DNA from: Kappaphycus alvarezii
Lineage: Eukaryota > Rhodophyta > Florideophyceae > Gigartinales > Solieriaceae
NCBI GenBank assembly: GCA_002205965.3
Contig: NADL03000657.1
Location: forward strand, 992,001-1,056,000
Direction: 5' to 3'
DNA length: 64,000 nt
Shown here: positions 52,501 through 64,000 of the stretch, in pieces
How the letters are laid out: every line of letters begins with the position of its first letter
Position numbering within the stretch: the stretch's first letter is position 1
The notes under the pieces: generated by a model
What the model was told of the DNA's origin: nothing
The model's input: the letters and a program-made list of their open reading frames with translations, nothing else
Databases searched by the model: none
Position numbers and translations under genes: made by a program

Positions 52501-55500
52501 CAGCTAACCAAATTAGCAGAAAAGATCTATTTGCTGTTCTTTTGCCCCAGTGTGAGCGAACTTTCGACCAACATATCTCATTTCGTTCCCTTCATCGGCA
52601 ATATATTTGTAAATCTCTTATATCTGTCATTTTTTCCTCCTGCATATACAATATCTTATCGTACTTGGATTGGAACGATCGCTGCGAGCAGTGAATGCGA
52701 GTACTTTGAAATATATGAAATTATTTGATCTTTTTTATCTTCATCCTGTTAAAACATACAAATCCAAAAATCGCAATGAATAATCCAGAATACTGGGGCT
52801 CTACTTCACCTTATTTATCATCAAAAAATATTAACAAGTTTCGCATAAATACAACTTTGTGCTCATTAATTTCTTTGCGCAATTGATTTGGATAATTTTA
52901 GAGGAAATTATGCCAACTGAACTTCTGGGTTCTCTTCTAAAATCTGGAGGGAAGTCATAAGTTCATAAATAAATTCATTCTCAAAAAACTACTTTATGAA
53001 ATGAAATTTGCGTGTATAAATAGTTTATAAAACCACGTCATATTTTAACTTAAAAAGAGCCCTTATGTCCTTTAGAGAAATTTTCTAAAACTGGTATCTA
53101 TTTAAACTTTTATATGGTCTCTATTACTGCTAAATGGTGATCGTACGCTATTATGAACGATTAAAAGTATTTAGATTTCAGACAAAAAAGATCAAGCAAA
53201 GGAAAAGAAAACTTCTGAAGATATTGTAGAATTCAATTTTTGACCCTTGACGCACTATAAGGTTACAAATCTTCAAAATCATCCCAATTTCAATATATAG
53301 AGGTATCATATCCAGCTATTCTCTTCAAAATATGATTACCCGAATGAATTTCGTTTAAAAATAAATTACTATGTATCATTGAGAAACTCTGTCCTATTGG
53401 AGCACTTAACTAATAACTCTGATTATAGTGAAAATGTAATATTGAGCTTCTCAAATTATTTGTTAACTTTTATAAGTAACTCTTTATCGGTGTTTAATAA
53501 TAAGTCTGCGACAGAAATACAAATAAACTTGATATATCTCACAAAAATTATTAAATAATAAATTGATTCATAACGTGACCAGAGCTGCAAAAATAAAAAT
53601 TAGCGATGCCTCCAGTTTCAGCTGGTTAAATCGAAGTTTACATATTCTTTTTGCTTTACTTAATATACTGGCAATTTATTCATTTAGATAAATTATGGTT
53701 GAAGCTATAGTTAAGAAATAAATGCACGCTTACTCAATATTTTTGAAATTTGTAAAGATCTATTAGTATAATACACCTAGAACATAAGAACATTCAGAAA
53801 CATCACTTAATCCTTCCCAATCCTGTTGCTACTTTTTCCATCCCACAGATTTGATGATCCTGTAAGCTTGCCTTCAAATATTTACTTGGTGGATAACGAG
53901 ATAAAAATCATTTCTGAGAACTATAGGAAGGCTCACCACTAAAATGGCCGGTTTTTGTTGAGTTCAGATACCTCAATCATTTGCAGACTCTTAGCACTGA
54001 GATTCTTGAACTTATTAAGAAATTTTTAATTGGAATCAAATATCATCTAATTACTTACGGAATTTTAGTTATGAAGTATTTCCAACAAATTCATAAGCTT
54101 TATGAGTATTATTTACAATGGCTCGAAGAAAAGAGACATCTGAGTGAAATTCAACTCACAAGTTCTGCATAAAATTTATTCTATGTTTCGAAAATAGCTT
54201 CTAATTTACGGTATTAGAATCAAGAGTACGAGTGCAAATTTTAGGCTTGAATTAACTTTTGATTCAATGAACCTTTATAATTAGTTATATCTTAAAAAGC
54301 TGTGACAAATCGCGGTAATAATCCAACCACTACTGGTGTGCAGCCTTTCATGAATTAAAAACTTCTTCATGTACTTCTATCAAACAAGGTACTTTTCAGA
54401 AATTACCTCCCGATAAAAACTTTTGAATTCTATCGTGAAACATTCATGCCGGGCAAAACCATGGAATTTATATAAAATACTTATTGCTGTGTATACCTTT
54501 CTCAATGATTTTTTCTTCGCTGGAGACGTTCTTTCTGATATCTTCAAAACAGAGAACTTTCCGCTTGAGTATTACAGGGATAACTCTACTTAAACCGCAA
54601 ATTACAAGCATACTATACTAATGTACATTAGAATATTCTTGAAATTTGGTCGCAAATTTTCCCAAGAACCGCCCATCATTATTGTTTCCATTGGTCACTA
54701 AATACTTTCTAAGAAATTTCAAAGTCTCTAAGGTGGATAAAACATGCTTCTTATATGAAAGTTTTGATTTCACTGTGAGTAATACTAATAAAGCGGTGTG
54801 AGGCCCAAAACTTTCACTACATTACTTTAATTCATTAGCAAAATAAGTGAATTTCAAAAGTATTTGGTCAAATAATAATCCACAGGGTCCGAAACACCAC
54901 AACTAGTGGTTATATACAAAAAGAAGATCCAAGGAAAACCTCACAATTGTAACTTACCTTTTCTCAAATTTTTTATTACAGTTGTACCATTAGTCCATAT
55001 AAATCTGGCAAAAACATCATACTGCAAAATTTACAATAAAGTTCATTTCTACTTTCTTCCGCACCACATTTTGCCATCAATCAAAACGAAGGTGTAATTA
55101 AATAAAAGCCACTTCAGATTATGATTATGAAGCTGAAGATTCAAAATCACTGAGTGTATGGGACATAATACTTACTTCACGCTGAACTCTGAGCGCAAAT
55201 CTAGCATTTACTTCATAAAAATGAATATCTTCCATCATGATAAGTGTATATCAAGATGTCAAGGGCTCTGGGAATAATTTGACCGAATTATATCATCTAG
55301 AATAAGTCCAATCAAACCTTTCTGCCAAGCTTCATAGACTGCTATCGAGCGGTGAAACTGAAAGTTAACAGTGAATTCATCCACATTATCTCTCACAGGG
55401 CCTGTTCTTCATACTTCTACTTGTATTGAATCGGATCTAGTAACCAGATGAGCAAAAAAACTTCACTTCTTAGGCCTAAGGTTCAGAGTTTGGAACTTGG

Positions 55501-57175
55501 TTGAATGTCGGTAAAGTATATAGCCATTAAGCTGCAGTACAAACGACAATAAATTCATCAAAATAAAATACACCAAAGACAGCAACAAAAGCATGAAACA
55601 AGTCAATTTTTTGAATCGCTATTGTTTTTATACCCACACTACTTCCACATACATACGTACATGAACTCCGCAATTATTTTGGTTATTATTAATCTATTTT
55701 AAATTAAATTAGAATAGTGACTTCTCTACCTAAGGACATTCGTTCAATGTGCTTGGCCCCCTTCCGAGAACATCGGGTTTACTGTGTTTCCTGTGCCAAT
55801 CCATCATATTTTGCGTATAATAGCGACATTATTGTAATTATGGAGAGGTATGAAGTAAAATATCAATATTGAACTATTTTTCTGAAAAAATATATATATT
55901 ATTCACCATTTTAACATTTTCATCATCATTCTAACATATCTTATACAAACATCCGTAGCAATATATTTCAGGATAACAGAAGAAGGCTTTTGTATCGCAA
56001 GCTCGCCTTCAGCCCACTGTGTGATATGTTAAAGCTACCTGCATAAGAAATCGCAGACTGCTATGACCAGCGTCATTATCTTTCGAATTTAGAGCGGAAA
56101 TGCTCGCCATTTCTTGAAAATTTCAGTAAAATGCCTCTGTCACGGGCTTCTACCATTCGGTACTAATTGTTTAGAATCTGCTAAACCAGAAGCCCTGAGT
56201 TAAGAACTAACAAATACATTCAGGAGAACATTCATTTTTCAAAACAAAGTAATTTGCAAGGACCTTGGAATAATTGTAGAAAATTGCCAAAAAATATATA
56301 TAAAACATCATTATTAACAGTATTTCTCCAACCACCGCATATCTCATATCAAATATATCTCTTCCACTACGAATTATTTGATACTATTAGTATATGTGAG
56401 ACTGCAAGACCATGCACACCTATACAAGAGATAAGTCTACTGTTAACTCTGTAATGTCGGTGAACATACTATGTAGAGGGCTTTTCACTCTTTAAAAATA
56501 TGTTCTAGGGAGCAGTGAATGTGAAAAAACAGAACAAGAATATTTTAAAATCACTGGCTCGAGACCTGACCTTATACATGCTGCAATACAATATGTATTT
56601 GAAACGGCCATAATTTCAGTGCCTCACATAGTTTGAAAATACAGTCTTGACCCTATCAATTGACACAGATAACTGTAAAAATATAAAATATTGTCCTACC
56701 ATTCTTACTATTGAACAAAGACGAAAAGAGGAAATATTTATCAACTGCGGTAGAAGAAATGACATTAAAATATAAACGGCTTTCTTTTCTAGTACCATAT
56801 GGCAAAAAGTTATAAAATGAATAATAGTACGAGTTTCAGATTTTTTATCTCCGTATCTTAATATTAAACAATTAGTATGGATTTCTGCAGCATTCTCGTA
56901 GTGCAACATTCCATAGGTTTCGAGAATATTACATGGTAGTTATGCTCCCAAGCCGTGCTGTACCCGAAAGATACGTATACTAGAGTACTCTATTTCCACT
57001 TTCCAAGGCGCAGTGTGGTAATTTTTGACTTTGTCAGTAAAAACACAAATTCCTGTCAGTTCGAAGTGTGTGAAATTTGAAGGGCCTCCTTAATACATTA
57101 CAGTATCACAGTGAAACGATTGGAAATGGGACATATTATTATTGTCGTTAGGGTGAGACATTTACCACACCCCAA

Positions 57176-57276
57176 CACAAATTTGACCCTTCCGAAACTT
57201 GTGTCACCCCTTAGTCACACGTTTCACCCCTCCGACTCATTTGTTAACCACCGACACAAATTTGGTTTTTTGCGTC
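57176..57276. repeat. Degenerate tandem repeat, about 20-bp unit x5
   Basis: Units ACACAAATTTGACCCTTCCG, AACTTGTGTCACCCCTTAGT, CACACGTTTCACCCCTCCGA, CTCATTTGTTAACCACCGA and CACAAATTTGGTT, strongly diverged but regularly spaced. Confidence 0.5.
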
Positions 57277-57399
57277 TATAGAGTGACTCAAATATAAAAT
57301 GGGCAGATTTATTTTATTAATAGATCTCGAAACGCAGCTAATCAGGACATCCAGAACTTTCATTAAGCCTCCTCCTAGCTCCGGACATCCCCCTGCTGC

Positions 57400-57694
57400 C
57401 TAAACCCGCCGAAAATACCGCCCAGCCACCGACCCGCCCCGTACCACTTCCAACTGCCACAAACTCCGCACAAACATCCTTCCCAGCCCAGCTTCATACA
57501 CAATCGAACCACTACGGCCAGCGAAACAACGCATGTCTTCGAGCCTGTCAGCCCGAGCCATTCTACACACTTCGCTCAACCGCCCCGCCACGCCAAACTT
57601 CCCAACCTCCCGCTCCCCAACAAACACTGCGCAACCTCCTGCCACGAGAATCTCTAGGACACTCCGGCCCGCCTCGCCGAACTGGCAGCCCGCA
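57400..57694 (-). CDS. Open reading frame in a GC-rich island (strand uncertain)
   Basis: 98 codons open on the minus strand (RMARADRLEDMRCFAGRSG, YEAGLGRMFVRSLW). The plus strand is also open over much of it (57533-57748). The island is sharply richer in G and C than its surroundings, so it is likely an exon or CpG-island-like promoter of the adjacent plus-strand gene. A poly(A)-like AATAAA lies downstream on the minus strand near 57318. I cannot choose the strand with confidence. Confidence 0.3.
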
Positions 57695-57744
57695 GGCCAG
57701 TCCCATTACGCCATGACTATAACACCTTCCACTACCCCTACTTC

Positions 57745-58194
57745 ATGATCTGCGGTTTTTCTGTTGTGGTCTTACACCTGAGTGACATCCTAATGCCTGC
57801 AGCTGCGTTCCTCTCTTTTTCTTTGTCTATTGCTACAAGAGACAGGAGCAATAAAAGGACACTAATAAGCGCTGAATTGAGTAGAGAAGATGCAGGGATA
57901 GCGAGCCTGGCACTCGTTCGGGAGAGTATTGAAGACATGTATGGCAGTAAGTAGAAAAATTTTCGTAAATTTTGTCTCATCAAATATATTTAAGCAAAAT
58001 GGGATTTCACTGATCCGTAAGGGGCGGAGAACAAAGCTTAATTATCGGTGGTAAAATAACGGAATTCATTCATTACAGTTTTATGGGAGAGAAGTACGAT
58101 CCAGGACAGGTTATATATGTACGGTCTGCTTCGGCTAGTGTGTACAGGAGAGATTTTAGAAGAGAAAGGATTGTCTAGTATTAACTTGGGGTAG
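57745..58194 (+). CDS. Putative two-exon reading frame
   Basis: Exon a is open to 57946 (ELSREDAGIASLALV, RESIEDMYG) and ends at GCA/GTAAGT. Exon b starts at 58079 after TTCATTCATTACAG. Joining them (intron 57947-58078, 132 nt) preserves the frame: MYG-ILWERSTIQDRLYMY, LLRLVCTGEILEEKG, stop TAG at 58192. The start of exon a is unclear: either upstream in the GC-rich island (open from about 57657) or after the pyrimidine-rich acceptor TTCTTTGTCTATTGCTACAAG at about 57838. A further open stretch after CTCTACAG at 58320 might be another exon. No family recognised. Confidence 0.45.
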
Positions 58195-58199
58195 TGTGA

Positions 58200-60785
58200 A
58201 AGGACATATGTTTAATGCAGGCTTTTGAAGAGAAAAGTAGGTTTCAAAAAGGCATTCCCGGTTCGTTACTTATGGAGCAGAAGGAGCATTCTTCATCTAT
58301 TTTGCTTTAAATTCTCTACAGGGACACTACGTGATGGGACGGTCGACGTTATGTTTCACGTTGTTGCTGCGAAATACCGAGCTCGTCAAAAATAATATGG
58401 GAAAAATTACGAAACTGAATAGAAGTAAATTCGAGAGAAACGAGAGGTACCAGATATAGGCTGTATATGAACAAAAAGTTGATTCTTGCATTTGCGCATT
58501 AACGCATGTTCGAGCGTGGGTAGAGACACAGTAATTTTTTCTTTCCCGCCCATTTCAAGCATTGGACACCCTTTTCCCGCACACGGACTAATTGTTGATA
58601 CAAATCAAATTCTGCTGAATATTCTTATCAATAGCTTCTTTCTCCGATATGTTCAGACGTCGGAATAGTTGACCGACGACCTAATGATCCAAGAAAGCAT
58701 CCAGTTCTGGTTGTTGAGTGTCGGAGATCATATTTTTAGTAGAAGAACAGAGACCTTCTCTAATCTGAAGACGGAGAGATGCGTGCTACGTTTGTGGAGG
58801 TAATGAAAAAGTAGTTAAGCAAGTACTAGATGTGTGCTGGTGCTGGAAAATGAAAAGGGGACTAATTGGGAAGTAATCTCTATGGTAATGAATTGATTAT
58901 AGTGGAAATGTCACAATATGGAAGGTTTCTCTTAGGGGTGATACACCTGGAATTCATGTATCGGGGGAATGAAGCACTTTGAACTTTCGTATTGCAGTAG
59001 TGAAAAAACATGAAGGTGTGTTTGCGTGTTGTGACACAGTATGAGTTTATGTGTAGGGATTGTTACACACCATTTTCGCGATAGAATTTCAACAATTCCC
59101 CAATTATCAGTCTTCCTGCTTGTGGAACCAGTGCATCGATCTTTACTTCAACTTCATCTGTGAATTCAACATCTGGTATTTTATCTAATTCTTTTTTCTG
59201 TGTCCCTTCTTAATTGAAAATTATTCCAGCAGTTTCAAATAGATTTGCGAGGAATTTCTTCCCACACAGCCTGAACCTAACTCATTGCCATCAATGTACC
59301 TAGTTTGTATAAATCTTTTACTGTAGTATGAGCATTGTCTTAAGGCCGTTCTTTTTGTCCCTTCTTGTAGCGTAATTTCAGATCCGCAATGAAGCCAACA
59401 TCTAGAGGTTGAATCGGAGGGCTAGAGCTGGGAGGAGGAAATTAAACCTCGACGTTGGTATATTATTAAAGAACGCAGATGTTCCATGAGCAGGAAAGTG
59501 TTCAATTATCAAAATACCTCGTATTCTTTGCGTGCATGCAATGTACGATTAGAATCTTTGATGCCATCTGATAAACAAAACCGTCGTCATCTAGGCCTTG
59601 TTATTTGAATGATAATCGTAGAACAGCTCCTTAACCTTTTTCGATTGAACAATCTTGCTTTCAACGTAGACACGATAAAATCAACGGTATTTTCTCAGAT
59701 ACGTCCATGTTACAACAAGATAGAATGTATATTCTATTTTTCCCTTTCTTGTGTCAAAATAGTCGATGCATTTAAATGGTTTTATCGTACGGCATACAGT
59801 AGAAAAAAGCATTAAATTCAGCCCTAGAGACATCTCGAGGATCATACTGCTCAAATTTATCCTGTGGAATCAGGAAGCTTTCCATTGAGTTAATTCTCTT
59901 CAACGTCAACAGTTGCACAACTAGACCTAAAATACTTTAGTCCCCAGCGATTTCTGAAGCTTTTGTCATCCGCCCTTCGGAGAACGTAAATGCAAGCTAT
60001 TGCTCTTGTTTGCAGTAAGCATTAGCTTTTGTTTATAGGTCTTGACCTTTCTGATTTATGATATCTACACTGATCCATTTCCGAAGAGAGATTTGCTCGC
60101 TTATACATTCAAAAAGGCCAGCTTATGGAGTGGGAAATTGGCCTTACGATTCCTCTTTCACTTTCCTAATCTTGCTTCTTGAGCTACTTTTCTTAGCTGA
60201 TACTTTTCCTATAAGATGTGTGAGATTATGTACTTAGGGTGAGGAAAATTCAAGCGGACCTGGATCTTGCACCGACAAGAAAGGACATGATACACAAAGC
60301 TCCCTTCCGTCAGTTTACGACAGTCATAGTTTAGGAGTAGAGCTTTATTGGAGATTTTCAGACTACTTGTCATGGTGTTTTGACTGTTTTAGTGCTCATG
60401 ATTTCTCCTAATCTCTCCCGGACTTTCCCTTTATTATGAATGACGAGGTGTTCTTCACAGGTGGACGATGTTATAGTACTTAACGCGTCCTATATGACCT
60501 TTTAAGCTAATCGATGACATTTATATGTTTAAAGCACGACGTCATTATATTCATAATTTTTGAAAGCATTGAATCCGAATTTATCGATAAAACGTGGGGT
60601 TGCCGGGTCCGTGTAAATTTACCAGTTGCTGCTATCACGTATTTCATATTATTGAATTTTTTTAGTATCAAACGAACATTTTATGAGTAACAAGCAGATT
60701 GAAGACAGGAGAAAGCATAAAATGACTACCAAGAAGCGCGCAAAATTTTCAATGCCCTTCTCGACCTCATATCGATGAGACAGTA
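58200..60785. other. AT-rich stretch, no confident gene
   Basis: Only short ORFs without motifs. Possible exons after CTCTACAG at 58320 (open for 45 codons) and 3' splice-like TTATTCCAG near 59230. Confidence 0.4.
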
Positions 60786-60790
60786 TAAAA

Positions 60791-61313
60791 CTATTTCTGT
60801 TCTTCCTCTTTTCTCACTTCCGAGCAGTGCGCTTCTCTTTTCCATAAAATTCTTCTGCAGCTGTTCCCAGTTACCCTACACGTCACGCAGGACTGCGCTC
60901 AGCAACGATCCTTCCAACCCAATTTTGAACAACAATGAATGCATTTCATGGTAATCAACGTCGCGCAGATCGTGGGAAGTACACTCTACCTTCTACGTCT
61001 TTCAACTCCTCTTTCGATGCGCCGCAAATTTTGTTGAATAAAGCCAGCAAATTCCTCACAAAATTCCTCTTTGCAGCGCTGGAAAAAAATATGTTCTCGT
61101 TTCCGAAATGAAGAACAAGAGTTAGGAGAGTGGCACCTTAAAAAACCAGAACAAGAGTTGCTTTTCATTTGAAAGGGCTAGTATGGACGGGATGGCAAAC
61201 GAAAAAATTAAGCTCGTAACATTTCCATCATCGTTCTCATTTTTCGTGGTTGATATAGTCTGTGGTTGGCATTTTTGACGCTTTCTTGGGTCCGGAGTTT
61301 GGTTTTGTTGCAC
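60791..61313 (-). CDS. Putative three-exon gene encoding a small charged protein
   Basis: Minus strand. Exon 1, 61313-61137 (start uncertain; an ATG in another frame lies just upstream), ends LLFWFFK at AAG/GTGCCA. The intron 61136-61079 has a textbook branch sequence CTCCTAACT and the acceptor TTTTTTTCCAG. Exon 2, 61078-60990 (RCKEEFCEEFAGFIQQNLRR), ends AAG/GTAGAG. The intron 60989-60855 has TAAC and CAGCTGCAG. Exon 3, 60854-60791, ends KEEEQK then TAG. Phases 0 and 2 match at both junctions. About 109 residues, basic middle, acidic end. No family recognised. Confidence 0.45.
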
Positions 61314-64000
61314 ACATAAAAACAGGCTTCTGTCAGAGGATGGTGGATGGGAAATTCAATATCATTTAGGGGCAAAGTGACAGCATACGCTCCAACGGTT
61401 GCTGTTATGAAGGCTTGTGATCAATATTCGCAACAGATCTCCAATTAATATACTGATTAGATACCTTTGATTGCAGTAATTACATAAATGACACCCCTCC
61501 TGACAGATTTTTGAAGTTAACACACAAAAAGAAAGATTATAATGAAACAAGAGCTTTTTGCACAAAATTTAACATATTATTCCAAGTACAGTAAAAAAAA
61601 TTTACCGAGCCAGCTATTAGGTAATTTGAGCATTACAGAAGCACCTTCTTCCATGCAACTTAAACTACTTCCTCGCTCAGCAGAAACCCTTGCCCTGCGT
61701 TTCGCGGGGTAGCGATGCTGAGATAATCTGCGTTTTTTTCTTCAATCCCACCTCCCTCATTTTTTCCCATAGAGTCTAACTATGTTACCATATTCATCAC
61801 GTAGCTGATTTCACTTCACGTTCAAACTTTTCGAAGCTAAAAAAGCCTGAAACAGTGTCATCATAGCCTACAGCGACGATAAACGGCCAAAGAAAGCGTC
61901 GACGATGATGCGGTCTGAACTTATCTCCTTATTCACGCGAATCTATTCAGACAATAATATAACACCGATAGGCGTTTCCAGGATTAACAACCCTTGCTAC
62001 GCTTGATGGTCCCTGGTATCCCTTATCTATCAGAATATACCATTATCTGCTCTACTCACTCACCAGCAAGATCTTCTCCCGTCTTGAAGGTCGTGTTTCC
62101 ACGGAAAGTAAGATTGCCATTAAAAATTGTAATTTCAACCACTGAGTCGGCACGATAGGAGTAACTCCAAATGGCTAACCCATTGCGAAGGACAGAAAAA
62201 TCTCAGTCTTGTGACTACTATTAACCGTAGAGCGTTTGCTTATTGCCGAAGTAACCATTTTATTCTTCATGATTTCCACTCAATCGATTTATTCTATAGA
62301 AATTCATATCAGTAGAGTAAAGCGCCACCTTGTAGAACTTGTAAAAATTTCCTTTTTTAATCAGTCGAGATATTGTAAAAGAACTTTCGAAATTCTGTGC
62401 TGCTTTTTCGAACAGGAGAGGACATATCTTATTGGCGAATTCAAGAAACGTGCGCTCAAATGTAGGTCCATTTAATCCGAACACCAGTCTATTCAAATTC
62501 TATTTTCCATCATGCTTTAGTATTAAAAGATCCATGAAGAGGAAATCCTTCGGTTTTGACCCATATTTTCGACCTCAGCCTCCTTTATACTGAGCACGGA
62601 CTGTTTGCTTATATAATTCGCCGTACAGCATCAAATTCCAAAAGAGATACGCTATTCATTTCTAAAACTGCTCGATATGTTCCAGATTCCACAAAAGAGT
62701 CCATAACTGGGCAGCATAAGTCCTCATTATCCGACTCCGACTAAGTCTTTTCTACGGCTTATAGGGGCTTTTGCATTTTTCATACTGTTCCGCTCTTTGT
62801 TCCACAATTAGGCCTAAAATCCTTGTCACTGAAAGTGCTCCTTTCATTTTTTTCTTCTATCTCTCTTACTGCATGGTACTATTTCCTTTAGTTTTTTCTT
62901 TCAAATTTGAAGGATGTTATGGTGACGAATCTTTTAATTTTACAATTTCTGAATTATGGGCGATTTTATTTTCCTATGGTGCTCCCGTGGCTTAGCTGTA
63001 GTGTATCTTCCTTCAGAATTAAGCGCAAATCTTGTTTTTCAGTTCATGCAAATGCCTCTGTACCCGAACCTTGATCGTTTTTTATTCATAATGCCCATTT
63101 GCGCCCATCCATAGCCTATTTTTAGTTTACTACACGTCTTACCTACAGATTGCCGGGAGGACTATTTTACAGTAGTCCTACTCGTATGCGCCTGAAGAAA
63201 GGGTCTTTACAGAAGTACGCCAATTTCTACAATTTGATTGTACTCCTTGTACTATCACTAAATCATTTTTTAGTTTTGTTTAACTTCTACTCACAGTTAT
63301 ATTTGTATGTCACTTTAGTGTACTGCTACTCCGTGTTTAACTCTACTATACTTATTGAAGTAAAGTTTCACTCCTCTATCTTATCTTATACCTCTCTGGT
63401 CATATAGAGGAAAACAAGTATTTTCTCTGAAGTTCTAACAATACTCTTTTGTCATTTGGAGTGCACACTGACTGATCGATTATTATAAAGGTCTAGTAGG
63501 ATGACAAACATCTCTGACGTAAAGGGGGTTAAATTATGGGTAAATTATGGGTAATTTATTATTTGGAAAGAAATTTCATTTGGGTAAGCTTCAAAAACTA
63601 AAGTAACTTCTGTACTTTTTGCAGAATGAATGTTATGGATAATTTATTGAAAATTCATCAGAAATATTTCAAATCAATAATCCAGCACAAGAGCTGAGGA
63701 ACCAGGAGCAATTTCCTGTTCTTGAATATGTGTACTACGACCAATGTTATGACAATTTCTACGGTGAATAACGATGATCCTCTCCAATCCAGTCGATGCT
63801 TTAGCTATAGAACTAAATTAATCCTCCCTTAGACTCTCAGCATGTTCTTGGTATCTATTTGATATGTTGGCCGTGAGGTATCGCTTCCGCGTCCCATCTT
63901 TAGCAGATGGCCCATCACTAAGCCGGCTCCACTTGAGTTCAATCGAATATGGATATACTGCCCAGCAAAAATTCCCTCAAAACACACTCGTTGACATTCT
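61314..64000. other. AT-rich stretch, no confident gene
   Basis: Several 60-85 codon ORFs (62236, 62556, 62771 and 63150, plus). The frame ending 62744 (SNSKRDTLFISKTARYVP) and the hydrophobic frame 62771-62995 look mildly protein-like, but I can support neither with a motif or splice junction. A short repeat TAAATTATGGG x2 lies at about 63532-63553. Confidence 0.4.

Larger units (their letters stand above)
42258..57170. other. AT-rich region, no confident gene
   Basis: About 15 kb with short ORFs only and none of the family A or B tails. A strong splice-donor-like GGGAG/GTAAGT occurs at about 42827-42837 after an open stretch (42596-42826, plus), and an acceptor-like TCAATCATTTGCAG precedes a 60-codon plus frame at 53981-54172. 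These could be exons of intron-rich genes but nothing is recognisable. An (AT)n palindrome lies at about 48459-48480. Confidence 0.5.

Noticed and set aside
42260..64000. Organelle origin of the AT-rich half
   Set aside because: No organellar gene, rRNA or tRNA is recognisable, and spliceosomal-type introns are suggested instead.

Overview
This window is nuclear DNA of a eukaryote that I cannot place further. There are no bacterial operons. Several reading frames can only be followed across GT-AG introns with branch-site-like sequences, and the window is dominated by eukaryotic retrotransposons: non-LTR elements with a restriction-like endonuclease, a tyrosine-recombinase (Ngaro/PAT-type) element and a Ty3/gypsy relic. 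No rRNA, tRNA or CRISPR was recognised.

Layout. Positions 1-42.3 kb are a nested retrotransposon graveyard. Two non-LTR families fill it. I call them A (RT with a Y-x-DDGYI active site, CCHC finger, RPD..D..K endonuclease, C-terminus close to CLLAG) and B (same domain order, different sequence). Most copies are 5'-truncated, some to fewer than 200 bp. Family A also supplies at least five copies of a 5' regulatory block with a TATA-like box and hairpins, three of them preceded by a small acidic/Arg-rich ORF. At 8158-13421 (minus) lies an almost complete Ngaro/PAT-type element with gag, RT-RNaseH-tyrosine recombinase and split direct repeats. It is inserted without a target duplication into an older family A tail. 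A decayed Ty3/gypsy element occupies about 20.0-23.9 kb.

Host-like sequence survives between the elements. There is a zinc-knuckle/DnaJ-type zinc finger gene with one frameshift (17.2-17.8 kb). A membrane-anchored protein pseudogene (26.7-28.3 kb) is cut by a family A insertion with an 11-bp target duplication; removing the insertion restores the reading frame. A second reading frame (39.96-40.4 kb) is cut in the same way. A short host-like fragment lies at 34.0-34.2 kb.

From 42.3 kb to the end the sequence is AT-rich and nearly free of recognisable repeats. Only short or spliced candidates stand out: a two-exon frame at 57.7-58.2 kb (+) and a three-exon frame at 60.8-61.3 kb (-), both with phase-compatible GT-AG introns.

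How it fits together: the duplications bordering family A copies contain or abut CCCC, and almost all of its 3' tails end in a shared motif next to CCCC. This suggests one family of endonucleases with loose sequence preference, and a tail that is conserved although the 3' UTRs upstream of it have diverged.
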